Shown here piece by piece: positions 1-9,540 of a stretch of 64,000 nt of DNA (positions within the stretch are counted from its first letter, which is position 1; each line of letters starts with the position of its first letter). Made by a program: the position numbers and the translations under genes. This DNA comes from Mycobacterium sp. 050128 (GTDB lineage Bacteria > Actinomycetota > Actinomycetes > Mycobacteriales > Mycobacteriaceae): NCBI RefSeq assembly GCF_036409155.1, contig NZ_JAZGLW010000001.1, positions 2,108,001 through 2,172,000 on the forward strand, written 5' to 3'. The notes below the pieces were generated by a model. The model ran no database searches, was not told where the DNA came from, and was given only the letters and a program-made list of their open reading frames with translations.

Positions 1-140
1 CCCAGCGCTGTCTCGTAGGCGCAGTAGATGACTCCAGCGCCGCCCCTGGCGACTTGGCGTGCGTCCTCGAATCCAGAGTCGGACAATTCCGCGATGATGC
101 CGCTGGGCGGCGTTGCGTCTTTGGGGGACCCATCACCCAT
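1..140 (-). CDS. Ser/Thr protein kinase, N-terminal fragment (cut by window edge)
   Basis: Only the first 46 codons are in the window, starting at an ATG whose complement is at 138-140. The encoded segment contains EDARQVARGGAGVIYCAYET, which aligns with DNARQVGKGGAGVVYRCHET of the next gene. It is therefore the beginning of a Hanks-type kinase, including its glycine-rich loop. It lies upstream of, and on the same strand as, the Kelch kinase at 315-3431, 174 bases away, so the two look like tandem paralogues. The sensor domain, if any, lies outside the window. The intervening bases hold no gene I can support. Confidence 0.75.
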   Translation of the reverse strand, partial: MGDGSPKDATPPSGIIAELSDSGFEDARQVARGGAGVIYCAYETAL

Positions 141-314
141 ATTCTTGGCGCTCAACTTCCCCGCGATTGTCGATTCGCGAGCTCAAGAGTAGCGCTAGGT
201 GCTTGTTCGGGGACATGATTCGAGCATGATCAGTCGGCGGAAACCCGCCGGGGCCCGCTACGTGCTGTGGCCGGACGCGTGAGACCACCAGCAAAGGCGT
301 CCTGAACAGCCGCA

Positions 315-3300
315 CTAGCTGAAATCGAGGGCCTCGACGGTCGCGACGGGACCTTCATGTGAGGGGCGGTTCGCGCCGCCGATGACGTAGACGGTGTTGC
401 CGACGGCGGCCACCACCTCGGCGTGGCGCGGGGTGGGCATCGGCGGCAGCGTCGTCCACTTCCCGGTGGCGATGTCGTACATCTCGCCGACGTTGAGCAC
501 CGTCGACGGCTCTTCGCCGCCGAGCGCGACGATGCGGCCGTCGATGTAGGTGGCACCGTAGCTGCCGCGCGGAGTCGGCATACCCACCAACTTCGCCCAT
601 GTTCCCGACCCCAGGTCGAACCGCTCCAATGCCCCGGAGTTCTGGTCGGGGGAAAGTAACCTGCCGCCGAGCGCGTAGACGTAGGTGTCATCCGATACCG
701 CGGCCAGATGTTCGCGCGGGGTCGGCAGGTCGGCGGCGTCCTTCCACGAAGTGCCGTCGAAGACCTCGGTTTGCGGGACGAGCTGCTTGCCGTTCTGCCC
801 GCCGACGACCACCAGTTTGTCGCCGACGACCGCCGCGGCCGGCGCCGCCCGGCCGTGCCGCAGCGACGGTAGCTCCACCCAGTTGCCGCCGCGCAGAGCG
901 AATACCTTGTTGGACCCGTCGGCGATGTTGTCGCCTGTGCCGCCGAGCACGACGACTTCGCCGCGGTACGCCGCCGCCGCCGCGTGGTGCAGCGCAGTCG
1001 GCAACGCAGGACCGGGTGCCCAGATTCCGGTGCGTGGCTCGTAGCTCTCAACCGTTTGCAGCGCAACGCCGTTGCGCAGGCCACCGATGATCCAGACCTT
1101 GTTGTTGAGCACGGCCGACGCCATCATCAGCCGGGGAGTCGGAGCGTCCGGGAGTGGACGCCACGGCGGCGCCGGCTGGGTCTTGCGGGGCGGCAGCTTG
1201 AGCATCTCGGCCGACGTGACCGCTTGCTGATCACCGATCGCCGTCGATCCGCCGATCGCGTAGACCGACTGCTCCACCGAGGCGACCGCCATGCCGTGTC
1301 GTGCGGTCGCCATATCCGGCAGGCCGGACCAGGTTCTGGTCGTCAGATCGTAGATGGAAACGCTCTTGAGGACCTGGCCGGACGAGACGCCGCCAAGGGC
1401 CACCAGCCGTCCGTCCGCGACCGTCGCGCCGAGCTCGCTGCGGGCTTTGGGCAACGCCGGCAACGACGTCCACGATTTGGTGCCGAGGTCATACGCCTCG
1501 ACCGTCGCCAGGTCGGCCCCGTTCGTTCCGCCAACCGCGTACACCTGCTTTCCGTCGGATGCCGCGGCCAGCAGTTGCCGAGGCGTGGGCAGCGGCGCGC
1601 CCAGGGTCCACGCATTGCCGTCGAACACTTCGGTGGTACTCAGCAGGGCACCGTTCGCGTCGACACCTCCGGTGACCACGATGCGGTCACCCACCACCGC
1701 TGCCGCGGCCGCAGCCCTGGGTTGCAGCAGGTGCGGCAGCTCGACCCAGTGACCGTTGACAACCCGCCAAACCTGGTCTGCAGCAACGTTTTTACCGTCT
1801 TCAGTCGTCCATCCGCCCAGCACCACCGGGTTGCCCTGCCAGGTGACCGCCATCGCGTGCGAAACCGCGACCGGCAGATCGTCGCCGCGTTTCCATTCGT
1901 CGATGGCCGGGTCATAGCCCTCGTGCCGCGCGGTGACGGTGCCGTCGCTTCGAATTCCGCCGAAAACCCAAACGGTGCCGTCGACTTGCGTCGTTGCCAC
2001 CGCATAGCGGGCCACCCGCGCATCCGAGATCGGCGTCCACTGAACAGCCTGTTGCGCGGGGTGCACCGAGGGCTGTTGCGCACTCGAGGCCGTCGTGTGG
2101 TTGTCCGCGCCGGACGGCAGCGTGGCATAGACGACGCCGGCGATCAACACGGCGACCATGACGGCCGCGCCGGCGGTTAATCCGATGCGGCTGTGCTTCT
2201 TTCCCGGCTCCGAGAACCACCCCGCCGCCCGCGCCCCCATCGGAGGCTTTCCGCCGGGCGGTCCGGCGGGGCCGGACGAATCGTCTTCCGGCGGTGCGCC
2301 ACCGTCACCGTCTTGGTGCGCCTGCGCAATTTCTGGCTGTACCTCGGCGTCGTAGACGGCGCGCAAGACCGGGGCCGCATCCGAAAATTCGCGCTGGATA
2401 ACGGATTCCCGGACCAGGGTGGCCGGGGCCGCGGGCGGTACCTGAGCTTCGTCGTCGCCGGATGCGGGCCCCTCCAATTGGGAGATCTCAACGGCCGCCG
2501 CACGTATCGAGTAGCGACCGGAGTCGGTGATTGCCATCGCGTCGGCGGGCAGGCCGTTGCTGCGTTGGGCGGCCTGGAACTCGCGGCCCAATTCCGCCGC
2601 GGATCCGGGGCGGTCCGCGGGGTCCACCGCCATCGCGCTTTCGATTGCCGCGCAGACCGTGTCGGGGACTCCGTTGGCGCGCAAATCGGGAACCGAGGTG
2701 GTGCTGATACGCAGGTACTGAGCGACGAGGTCTTCGCTCGCCAGGCGCTCGTAGGGGGCGGTTCCGGCGATCAGCGTGTAAATCGTGGCGCCGAGCGAAT
2801 ATATATCGGAGGCCACCGTCGCAGGATTGCCCGCTAACGACTCCGGCGGTGTGTAGTCGATTGTGCCGGAGAAGAATCCGCTCGTCGTTTCGTACCCGCC
2901 CTGGATGTGAGCGATCCCGAAGTCGGCCAATTGCGGTTCGCCGTAGTCGCTGACGAGCACGTTGGCGGGCTTGATGTCGCGGTGCAAAATGCCGGTCCGG
3001 TGGGCGGTTTCCAATGCGCCACTCAACTTCACCCCGATACGCATGGCTTCCGGCCACGGGATGCGACCCTCGCGGCGCAGCCGCACCGCCAGGGAATCCT
3101 CGGCACAGTAAGGCATCACAATGTAGGGCTGGCCACTCGAGGTGATCCCGACCCGCAAGATGTTCAGGATGTTCGGGTGCCCCGAGAGCCCGCCCATCGC
3201 ATAGCCCTCACGCAGAAAGCGTTCCCGGCTCTCCTCGTCGAAGCTCGACGGCATCACTTTGATTGCGACCTTGCGGCCCAACGCCGTCTCGTGACAGCGG

Positions 3301-3431
3301 TAGACCACCCCGGCGCCGCCCTTGCCGACCTGGCGGGCGTTGTCGAATCCGGCGGCGGCCAACTCCTCCGGGATTCCCTTGGATGCAGGTGCCGGGCCTT
3401 CGGTCTTGGGTGCATCAGCCACGGCGGGCAA
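315..3431 (-). CDS. Membrane Ser/Thr protein kinase with extracytoplasmic Kelch propeller
   Basis: The 1038-residue protein starts with a full kinase domain at about residues 28-290. It has the glycine loop GKGGAGVV (36-43), the lysine of VAIKV (K58), the catalytic HRDIKPAN (D152) and DFG (170-172). A proline- and glycine-rich linker follows, then one hydrophobic segment near 416-440 (GLTAGAAVMVAVLIAGVVYA). The C-terminus holds about a dozen Kelch-type repeats with recurring VYAIGG/VVLGG and TPR signatures. The kinase half resembles the N-terminus of PknK-type enzymes, but the AAA/regulator region of PknK is missing. I infer a receptor kinase that senses an envelope ligand through the propeller. 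The ATG at 3429-3431 gives MPAVADAP and leaves room for a promoter before divergent nat. Confidence 0.85.
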   Translation of the reverse strand: MPAVADAPKTEGPAPASKGIPEELAAAGFDNARQVGKGGAGVVYRCHETALGRKVAIKVMPSSFDEESRERFLREGYAMGGLSGHPNILNILRVGITSSGQPYIVMPYCAEDSLAVRLRREGRIPWPEAMRIGVKLSGALETAHRTGILHRDIKPANVLVSDYGEPQLADFGIAHIQGGYETTSGFFSGTIDYTPPESLAGNPATVASDIYSLGATIYTLIAGTAPYERLASEDLVAQYLRISTTSVPDLRANGVPDTVCAAIESAMAVDPADRPGSAAELGREFQAAQRSNGLPADAMAITDSGRYSIRAAAVEISQLEGPASGDDEAQVPPAAPATLVRESVIQREFSDAAPVLRAVYDAEVQPEIAQAHQDGDGGAPPEDDSSGPAGPPGGKPPMGARAAGWFSEPGKKHSRIGLTAGAAVMVAVLIAGVVYATLPSGADNHTTASSAQQPSVHPAQQAVQWTPISDARVARYAVATTQVDGTVWVFGGIRSDGTVTARHEGYDPAIDEWKRGDDLPVAVSHAMAVTWQGNPVVLGGWTTEDGKNVAADQVWRVVNGHWVELPHLLQPRAAAAAAVVGDRIVVTGGVDANGALLSTTEVFDGNAWTLGAPLPTPRQLLAAASDGKQVYAVGGTNGADLATVEAYDLGTKSWTSLPALPKARSELGATVADGRLVALGGVSSGQVLKSVSIYDLTTRTWSGLPDMATARHGMAVASVEQSVYAIGGSTAIGDQQAVTSAEMLKLPPRKTQPAPPWRPLPDAPTPRLMMASAVLNNKVWIIGGLRNGVALQTVESYEPRTGIWAPGPALPTALHHAAAAAYRGEVVVLGGTGDNIADGSNKVFALRGGNWVELPSLRHGRAAPAAAVVGDKLVVVGGQNGKQLVPQTEVFDGTSWKDAADLPTPREHLAAVSDDTYVYALGGRLLSPDQNSGALERFDLGSGTWAKLVGMPTPRGSYGATYIDGRIVALGGEEPSTVLNVGEMYDIATGKWTTLPPMPTPRHAEVVAAVGNTVYVIGGANRPSHEGPVATVEALDFS

Positions 3432-3587
3432 CCTCCTGCGTAAGTGCGACTCGCGGGCTCAAGCGTAACTAAACTCCGACCCTGCGCGCGCTGTGAGCGG
3501 AACTATCTGGGCGAGGCATGAACTTGATCCAAACACCTTCTGTCGCCTTGGGTTTCCTGGTGGTTAACCCTCAGTCAGAATGGAGCC

Positions 3588-4418
3588 ATGACACTGGATC
3601 TGACCGCGTACTTCGACCGCATCAGTTACGGCGGTGCCGTCGAACCGACCCTCGAGGTGCTGCAGGGTCTGATGACCGCTCACACCCAGACGATCCCGTT
3701 CGAGAATCTCGATCCGATGATGGGCGTGCCGGTCGACGACCTGGGTCCGGACGCCCTGATCGACAAGCTGGTGTACCGGCGCCGCGGTGGCTATTGCTAC
3801 GAGCACAACGGGCTGTTGGGTTACGTGCTGGCCGAAGTCGGCTTTCGGGTACGGCGATTGACCGGACGGGTGATCTGGATGCTGGCGCCCGACGCTGCGG
3901 TGCCCGCCCAGACCCACACCGTGTTGGCCGTGACGTTCCCCGGTTCGCAGGGGTCCTATCTCGTCGACGTCGGTTTCGGCGGCCAGACCCTGACGTCTCC
4001 GATTCGCTTCGAAATCGGCAACACCCAGCAGACCACGCACGAGCCCTATCGGCTCGAGGACCGCGGCGACGGCCTGGTGCTACAGGCCGAACTGCGCGGT
4101 GAGTGGCAGTCGCTGTACGAATTCACCACCCAAACCCGGCCGCAGATCGATCTGCAGATGGGTAGCTGGTACGTCTCGACAAACCCGGCCTCGCACTTCG
4201 TGACCGGCCTGATGGTTGCCCGGGTGAGCGGCGACACCCGGATCAACCTGTCCGGACGTAACCTGGCCATCCACCGCGACGGCGGGACCGAAAAGATCGT
4301 TCTCGAGGATGCGGCCGCGGTGATCGACGCCCTGAGCGACCGGTTCGGCATCAATATCGACGAGATCGGCGAGCGCGGCCGGCTCGAAGCGCGCATCGCC
4401 GAAATCGTCGGCAATTGA
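3588..4418 (+). CDS. nat: Arylamine N-acetyltransferase
   Basis: This cytosolic 276-residue enzyme transfers an acyl group, in mycobacteria possibly including propionyl, from CoA to arylamines or hydrazines. The NAT catalytic triad is visible as C70 (RRGGYC), H110 (QTHTVL) and D127 (LVDVGFGG). Length fits the family. In M. tuberculosis nat is the last gene of the hsaA-D operon. Here it stands alone after a divergent kinase, and the hsaACDB genes are not in the window. Downstream comes 230 bases without a supported gene and then a FAAL. The ATG at 3588 gives the expected MTLDLTAYFDRI start. Regulation cannot be read; no KstR palindrome was found upstream. Confidence 0.95.
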   Translation: MTLDLTAYFDRISYGGAVEPTLEVLQGLMTAHTQTIPFENLDPMMGVPVDDLGPDALIDKLVYRRRGGYCYEHNGLLGYVLAEVGFRVRRLTGRVIWMLAPDAAVPAQTHTVLAVTFPGSQGSYLVDVGFGGQTLTSPIRFEIGNTQQTTHEPYRLEDRGDGLVLQAELRGEWQSLYEFTTQTRPQIDLQMGSWYVSTNPASHFVTGLMVARVSGDTRINLSGRNLAIHRDGGTEKIVLEDAAAVIDALSDRFGINIDEIGERGRLEARIAEIVGN

Positions 4419-4648
4419 GCAACGAAATCTCCGACCCGCGCGGAGTTTGCAAGAAACATTTCGCCGGCTGTCTCGGCGACCGAAAAACGTCTGCTCAAAA
4501 TGGTCGCCCGGCAAATTTTTCGGGGCAGCTCAGGCCGTGCCATCAGGCCACCAGCAGTGACAAATGCGCCGATAGCGGCCCGATCGTGATCTCCGCCATA
4601 TCGAACCGGTGCGGCGAATAGCACACGCGCCCATTAATCTGTCCTACC

Positions 4649-6502
4649 GTGAGTCGGGATCTTTGTTTGGATGATGTTGTGGCCCCCTTGGACGATGCGG
4701 AGCGTTTCGCGTCCCGCGAGGCTGCAATCGTCGTACCCGAAGGCCTGACGCTGACGTCGTACTTCGACAAAAACCGCGCTGAGCACGGGGACAGCCCGGC
4801 CTACCGTTTCCTCGACTACTCGCACGAACCAGATGGGCGGGCCGTGGTGCTCAGCTGGAACCAGCTGTGGGTCCGAGTCTGTTCGATCGGCGCCCGGCTG
4901 CAGCAGGTCACCAAGCCGGGGGACCGGGTGGCGATCCTCGCGCCACAGGGCCTCGACTACGTCGCGGCGTTCTTCGGCAGCGTCTATGCAGGCAACATCG
5001 CCGTGCCGCTGTTCGCGCCGACCATGTCCGGGCATGCCGAGCGGTTGGCCGCGGTACTGGAAGACGCCCGGCCCGCGGCGGTATTGACCACGACTGCCGT
5101 CGCCGAGTCTGTCCGCACGTTTATCCGGACGCTGGCGCCCAACGAGCGCCCGCGGATGATTGCGGTGGACGCGCTGCCCGAGACCCTCGGGTCAATGTTC
5201 ACCGGCGCTGACCTGCACACCGACGACATTGCCTACTTGCAGTACACCTCGGGTTCGACACGGTCACCGGCCGGGGTGGAGATCACCCACCGCTCCGTCT
5301 ACACCAACGCGATGCAGATGGTCATGACCGGCGGGCTGGACGTGGATGTCCGCACGGTGAGTTGGCTACCCCTGTTTCACGACATGGGGCTGATGATGAT
5401 CATGTTCACGGCGTTCTTCGGGGCGCATGTCACGATCATGGATCCGATGGCGTTTCTTCGCCGGCCTTACCGCTGGATCAAGCAATTGGGCATCGAGTCG
5501 ACCTACGGCCGCACCTTCGCGGCGGCACCGAACTTTGCCTTCGAACTGACGTCCGAGCGTGGATTGCCGCCGGCCGGCGAGACGCTCGACCTCAGCAACG
5601 TCGTGTGCATCCTCAACGGGTCCGAGCCCGTGACGATGTCGGCGATCGAGAAGTTCACCAACGCGTTTGCTCCCTACGGGTTGCCCGCGAATGCGGTCAA
5701 GCCGTCCTACGGGATGGCGGAGGCGACGCTCTCGGTGGCCAGCATCTCGCAGGAGGCCGCGGCGAGCGTGATCTACCTCGACCGCGAACAGCTCGGGTCC
5801 GGGCGCGCGGTGATCGTCGCGGCCGACGATCCCAACGCGGTCGCTCACGTGTCCTGCGGGCAGCCGATCCCCGATCAGTGGGCGGTGATCGCCGACCCCG
5901 ACGGCGCCGAGGTGCCCGACGGCACCGTGGGCGAAATCTGGTTGCAAGGCGTCAACATCGGCCGCGGCTACTTCGGACGCGAGGACGAAACCCGACGCGT
6001 GTTCGGCAACAAGCTGCAGTCCCGGCTCAACCAGGGCAGCCATGCCGAGGGCGCCGCCGACAACGGCTGCTGGTTGGCGACCGGTGATCTCGGCGTCTAC
6101 CTGGACGGCGAGTTATACCTGACCGGCCGGATCAAGGACTTGATCATCATCGACGGCCGCAACCACTACCCGTTCGACATCGAAACCACGGTCAGCGAGT
6201 CCTCGCCCGCCATCCGTACCGGCTATGTCGCCGCCTTCTCCGTTCCCGCCGCGGCGCTCGGATCCACCGATCACGGCTCCGGCGAGCAGCTGGTGATCGT
6301 GGCCGAGCGAGCCGCCGGCGCCGGACGTACCGACCTGGGTCAGATCGCCGACATTGTGCGGGCGGCCATTTCGCGCAACCACCAGGTCCGGATCGCCGAC
6401 GTGCGGCTGGTGGCCGCCGGCACCATTCCCCGCACTACCAGCGGCAAACTCGCCCGCAGTGCCGCCCGCGCCGAGTACCTCGCCGGCAAGTTCAACCGCT
6501 GA
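4649..6502 (+). CDS. Fatty-acyl-AMP ligase (FAAL-type FadD)
   Basis: The 617-residue protein belongs to the acyl-adenylate superfamily and matches the long-chain FAAL subgroup (FadD21/23/26/32-like). It carries the adenylation loop YTSGSTRSPAGVEITHRS, the FAAL-type motif SWLPLFHDMGL, the PSYGMAEATLSVAS segment and a C-terminal TTSGKLARSAAR bearing the catalytic lysine. FAALs activate fatty acids as acyl-adenylates for transfer to polyketide synthase carriers rather than to CoA. No polyketide synthase or acyl carrier gene lies nearby, so the partner is unknown. The GTG at 4649 is the chosen start; an in-frame GTG at 4679 is an alternative. Its 3' end overlaps the convergent aspB by 11 bases. 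It is not at this position in M. tuberculosis. Confidence 0.88.
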   Translation: MSRDLCLDDVVAPLDDAERFASREAAIVVPEGLTLTSYFDKNRAEHGDSPAYRFLDYSHEPDGRAVVLSWNQLWVRVCSIGARLQQVTKPGDRVAILAPQGLDYVAAFFGSVYAGNIAVPLFAPTMSGHAERLAAVLEDARPAAVLTTTAVAESVRTFIRTLAPNERPRMIAVDALPETLGSMFTGADLHTDDIAYLQYTSGSTRSPAGVEITHRSVYTNAMQMVMTGGLDVDVRTVSWLPLFHDMGLMMIMFTAFFGAHVTIMDPMAFLRRPYRWIKQLGIESTYGRTFAAAPNFAFELTSERGLPPAGETLDLSNVVCILNGSEPVTMSAIEKFTNAFAPYGLPANAVKPSYGMAEATLSVASISQEAAASVIYLDREQLGSGRAVIVAADDPNAVAHVSCGQPIPDQWAVIADPDGAEVPDGTVGEIWLQGVNIGRGYFGREDETRRVFGNKLQSRLNQGSHAEGAADNGCWLATGDLGVYLDGELYLTGRIKDLIIIDGRNHYPFDIETTVSESSPAIRTGYVAAFSVPAAALGSTDHGSGEQLVIVAERAAGAGRTDLGQIADIVRAAISRNHQVRIADVRLVAAGTIPRTTSGKLARSAARAEYLAGKFNR

Positions 6503-7661
6503 CCGACAGCCACGGCCCGATTCGGCGCAGGGCTTCCTCGATGTCGCTGGTCGGTCCGGCGAACGACAGCCGGACGAACCTGTTGCCTCGCGCGGTGTCG
6601 AAGTCGATACCCGGAGCAATCGCAACGCCGGTGTCGGCCAACAGTTTTGAACAGAATGCCAGCGAGTCGTCGGTGAAGTCCGAGACGTCGGCGTAGACGT
6701 AGAACGCACCGTCGGTCGGAGCCAGCCGGTCGATACCGATTCCGCGCAGCCCGTCCAGCAGCAGCGAGCGGTTGACCGTGTAGTGATTCAAGTTGCCTTC
6801 GGCTTCGGCGGTTGCCTGCGGCGTGAACGCGGCGACCGCGGCGATCTGCGGCAGCACCGGCGGGCAGATGGTGAAGTTGCCGGTCAGGCAGTCCACCGCG
6901 CGGCGCAGCTCCGGCGGCACCAGCAACCAGCCCAGCCGCCAGCCGGTCATCGCGTAGTACTTAGAAAAGCTGTTGACCACCACGGCGTTTCGCGACGTCT
7001 GCCAGGCGCTGCTGGTTTGCGGGGCGCCCTCGTAGACCAGTCCGTGATAGACCTCATCGCTGATCAGCCGGACGTCGGACGCGTCACACCACGATGCGAT
7101 CGCCGCCAGCTCTTCGGGCGGTATGACGGTGCCGGTGGGATTGGCCGGACTGGCCACGATGACACCGCGCACCGGCGGGTCGAGTTCGGCGAGCATCTGC
7201 GCGGTGGGCTGGAATCGGGTCTCCGGGCCGCACGGGATCTCCACCACCTCGCATCCCAACGCGGACAGGATGTTTCGGTAGCACGGGTAGCCGGGGCTGG
7301 CCAGCGCGACCCGATCCCCGACGTCGAAGCACGCCAGAAACGCCAGCAAGAACCCGCCCGAGGATCCCGTGGTGACTACGACCGCGTCGGATTCGACCGA
7401 GATACCGTGCAGGCGTTGGTAATTCGCCGCGATAGCGACGCGCAGCTCGGGAATGCCCAGGGCGACGGTGTAACCCAGCTGGTTGGCTTGTACGGCCGCT
7501 GCCGCCGCGGCCCGGACCGGCTCCGGAGCGCCCACGCTGGGTTGCCCCGCCGAGAGATTGACCAGATCGCCGTGGCTGCGCTGGCGCTCCGCGGCCGCCA
7601 GCCAGACATCCATCACGTGGAAGGGCGGGATGCCGGCGCGCAGCGCGACGGAGGCGTTCAC
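6492..7661 (-). CDS. aspB: PLP-dependent aminotransferase, class I
   Basis: Encodes about 389 residues of the fold-type I aminotransferase family, orthologous to Rv3565. Visible features are the substrate segment VNLSAGQPSVG, the ASPANPTGTVIPPEEL loop, LISDEVYHGLVYEG and the PLP lysine in NSFSKYYAMTGWRLGW. The GTG start at 7659-7661 gives VNASVALRAG and overlaps the stop of fadE33 as GTGA, implying translational coupling. A longer open frame upstream is antisense-frame noise inside fadE33. As the last gene of fadD3-fadE31-fadE32-fadE33-aspB it is probably KstR2-controlled. Its substrate in steroid breakdown is unknown; the aspartate specificity implied by the name is not proven by the sequence. 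Confidence 0.92.
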   Translation of the reverse strand: MNASVALRAGIPPFHVMDVWLAAAERQRSHGDLVNLSAGQPSVGAPEPVRAAAAAAVQANQLGYTVALGIPELRVAIAANYQRLHGISVESDAVVVTTGSSGGFLLAFLACFDVGDRVALASPGYPCYRNILSALGCEVVEIPCGPETRFQPTAQMLAELDPPVRGVIVASPANPTGTVIPPEELAAIASWCDASDVRLISDEVYHGLVYEGAPQTSSAWQTSRNAVVVNSFSKYYAMTGWRLGWLLVPPELRRAVDCLTGNFTICPPVLPQIAAVAAFTPQATAEAEGNLNHYTVNRSLLLDGLRGIGIDRLAPTDGAFYVYADVSDFTDDSLAFCSKLLADTGVAIAPGIDFDTARGNRFVRLSFAGPTSDIEEALRRIGPWLSVSG

Positions 7662-8608
7662 GACGTTTCGAGCACCTCGGATTCGAGTTGGCGCAGCACC
7701 TCTCGCGGCGAGTCGAGCAGCTGTGCGCTGCCGTGTGCGCGTTTGAAATACAAGTGCATGTCGTGCTCCCAGGTGATCGCGATGCCCCCGTGCAGCTGGA
7801 TGCCCTCGCTCGTCACAGTACACAGCGCCTCGGTGGCGGCCAGCCGAGCCGTTGCGGCGTTGGTGGGCGTGGGGTCGTCGCATGCTTCGTTCACGACGGC
7901 CTTGGCCGCGGAGATCGCGACATACAGATCGGCCATCCGATGCTTGAGTGCCTGGAAGCTGCCGATCGGCCTGCCGAATTGCACTCGGCTCTTGGCGTAT
8001 TCGACGGTCAGTTCCAGGCAGCGTTCGGCGGCCCCGATCTGCTCGGCCGCCAGCAGGATGGCCGCGGTGTCGGCCAGGCCCGGGTCGGGGCCCACCGCGA
8101 GGGTGTCTTCGGGCTGGACGCGGGCCAGTCGTCGGGTGGGGTCCATCGCGGTCGTGGGCTGCACGCTGAACCGGGTCCACCGGCTCAGTTCTCCATCGGC
8201 CGCGGCGACCACGACGTCGGCGATGTCGCCGTTGACGACGTAGTCCGCGTCGAACACCAGCGCTCCGATCGAGGCGCCCGCGGCCAGCGCTTCCAGCGTC
8301 TCGGCATCCGGCTCGGGTGCGGCCAGCAGCGCGAGCTCCGCCAGCGTGGTACCCAGCAGTGGGGAGGGCACCAAGGCGCGGCCGAGCTCCTGCAGAACCG
8401 TTGCGGCATCGGCTAATTCACCGCCGGCCCCGCCCAGCTCCTCGGGTATCACCAGCGCTGCGGCACCGACCTGCTCGCACAGCAGCCGCCACAGCGATTC
8501 GTCATAGCCGTGCTCGGATTCGATCGCGGCCCGCACGGCCGCGGGGTTGGCGTGTTTGGTGACCAGCGCGGCGACGGTCTCGCGCAGCAGTTCCCGTTCC
8601 TCGCTCAC
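7658..8608 (-). CDS. fadE33: Acyl-CoA dehydrogenase FadE33
   Basis: This 316-residue protein is a short member of the acyl-CoA dehydrogenase family, typical of steroid-specific FadEs that pair as alpha2beta2 heterotetramers. The FAD-contacting region RVQFGRPIGSFQALKHRMAD and the C-terminal LHGGIAITWEHDMHLYFKRA are clear. The start is GTG at 8606-8608 (VSEERELLRE), overlapping the fadE32 stop by four bases. An open frame extending to 8686 lies inside fadE32 and is not used. It is orthologous by order to Rv3564 and part of the KstR2 regulon. The likely role, inferred from mutants of this cluster in other mycobacteria, is late oxidation of ring C/D-derived acyl-CoA, together with FadE32. Confidence 0.93.
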   Translation of the reverse strand: MSEERELLRETVAALVTKHANPAAVRAAIESEHGYDESLWRLLCEQVGAAALVIPEELGGAGGELADAATVLQELGRALVPSPLLGTTLAELALLAAPEPDAETLEALAAGASIGALVFDADYVVNGDIADVVVAAADGELSRWTRFSVQPTTAMDPTRRLARVQPEDTLAVGPDPGLADTAAILLAAEQIGAAERCLELTVEYAKSRVQFGRPIGSFQALKHRMADLYVAISAAKAVVNEACDDPTPTNAATARLAATEALCTVTSEGIQLHGGIAITWEHDMHLYFKRAHGSAQLLDSPREVLRQLESEVLETS

Positions 8609-9540
8609 AATGCCTCCAACACTCGGCGCCGGTGCGCCTCGGGCGTGCCCCAGGCCGACCGCAGTGCCTGCACCCGCAGCAGCCACAGTGACAGGTCGTT
8701 TTCCTGGGTGAAGCCGATCGCGCCGTGCGTCTGCAACGCCGACCGCGCGGCCAGCAGGCCGGCGTCGGACGCCGCGGCTTTCGCCGCGCTCACGTCACGG
8801 GACTCCAACGACAAGGCCGCGCCGTAGACCAGCGGGCGCGCCAGTTCGATCGCGATGTGCACGTCGGCCAGCTTGTGCTTGATCGCCTGATAGGAGCCGA
8901 TCAGCCGGCCGAACTGCGCGCGCTGCTTGGCGTATTCGACGGTGTCATTCAGGAGGGCCTCGGCAGCCCCGACCAACTGCGCCGCGGTGGCCAGTGCACC
9001 GAACTCATAGGCGCGCTGGATATCTGCCTGCCAGGTCGCACCGGTAGCCGCCACGTCATACAGGCGCCGGCTGGGGTCCACGGACCGGTGGCACCCACCC
9101 GCGTCCGCTTCGCTGACGCCCTCGCCGGTGGCCAGCAGCACCAGCCCGGCGGCTCGCGCGTCCACCGCGCGCGGGGTGTGCGGCGGCAGCGCGACCGTGG
9201 CGATCAGTTCACCGGAGGACAATTCGGCGCAACGCTGGTCGTCAGCGAGCAAAACAGGGGCCACGGCGATGGATTCGGCGACCGGGCCGGGTACACACCA
9301 GCGGCCGAGGCGTTCGAGCGCGACCACCAGATCCACGGGGTGGGCGTCGAGGCCATCGTATTTCTCCGGCACCATCAGCGCGGTGACGCCGAGGTTGGCC
9401 AGCTGCTCCCACACCTTGCGGCCGGGCGCGATGTCGCCGTCGGACCACGCGCGCAGCGCACCGGGCAGGTCCGCCGCACCCAGGGCCGCGTCGATGCTGG
9501 CCGCGAAGTCGCGCTGCTGTTCGTCGAGCGCAAATTTCAC
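8605..9540 (-). CDS. fadE32: Acyl-CoA dehydrogenase FadE32
   Basis: Encodes 311 residues starting at GTG 9538-9540 (VKFALDEQQRDF). The acyl-CoA dehydrogenase fold shows in LVPEKY-type N-terminal helices, RAQFGRLIGSYQAIKHKLAD and LQTHGAIGFTQENDLSLWLLR. It is short like FadE33, and both lack the extended middle region, suggesting an obligate heteromer. The ends overlap neighbours by four bases on each side (TGA/GTG), so fadE31, fadE32 and fadE33 are translated in series. It corresponds by order to Rv3563. A role after ring C opening is inferred from published work on the cluster. Confidence 0.93.
   Translation of the reverse strand: MKFALDEQQRDFAASIDAALGAADLPGALRAWSDGDIAPGRKVWEQLANLGVTALMVPEKYDGLDAHPVDLVVALERLGRWCVPGPVAESIAVAPVLLADDQRCAELSSGELIATVALPPHTPRAVDARAAGLVLLATGEGVSEADAGGCHRSVDPSRRLYDVAATGATWQADIQRAYEFGALATAAQLVGAAEALLNDTVEYAKQRAQFGRLIGSYQAIKHKLADVHIAIELARPLVYGAALSLESRDVSAAKAAASDAGLLAARSALQTHGAIGFTQENDLSLWLLRVQALRSAWGTPEAHRRRVLEAL

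Noticed and set aside
4419..4648. Small open frame between nat and the FAAL gene (about 4415-4621)
   Set aside because: No recognisable motif, and composition is unlike neighbouring proteins; left as intergenic.
6492..8180. Extended aspB frame of 562 residues
   Set aside because: The additional N-terminus lies in another frame of fadE33 and lacks similarity; the GTGA overlap at 7658-7661 fixes the start.
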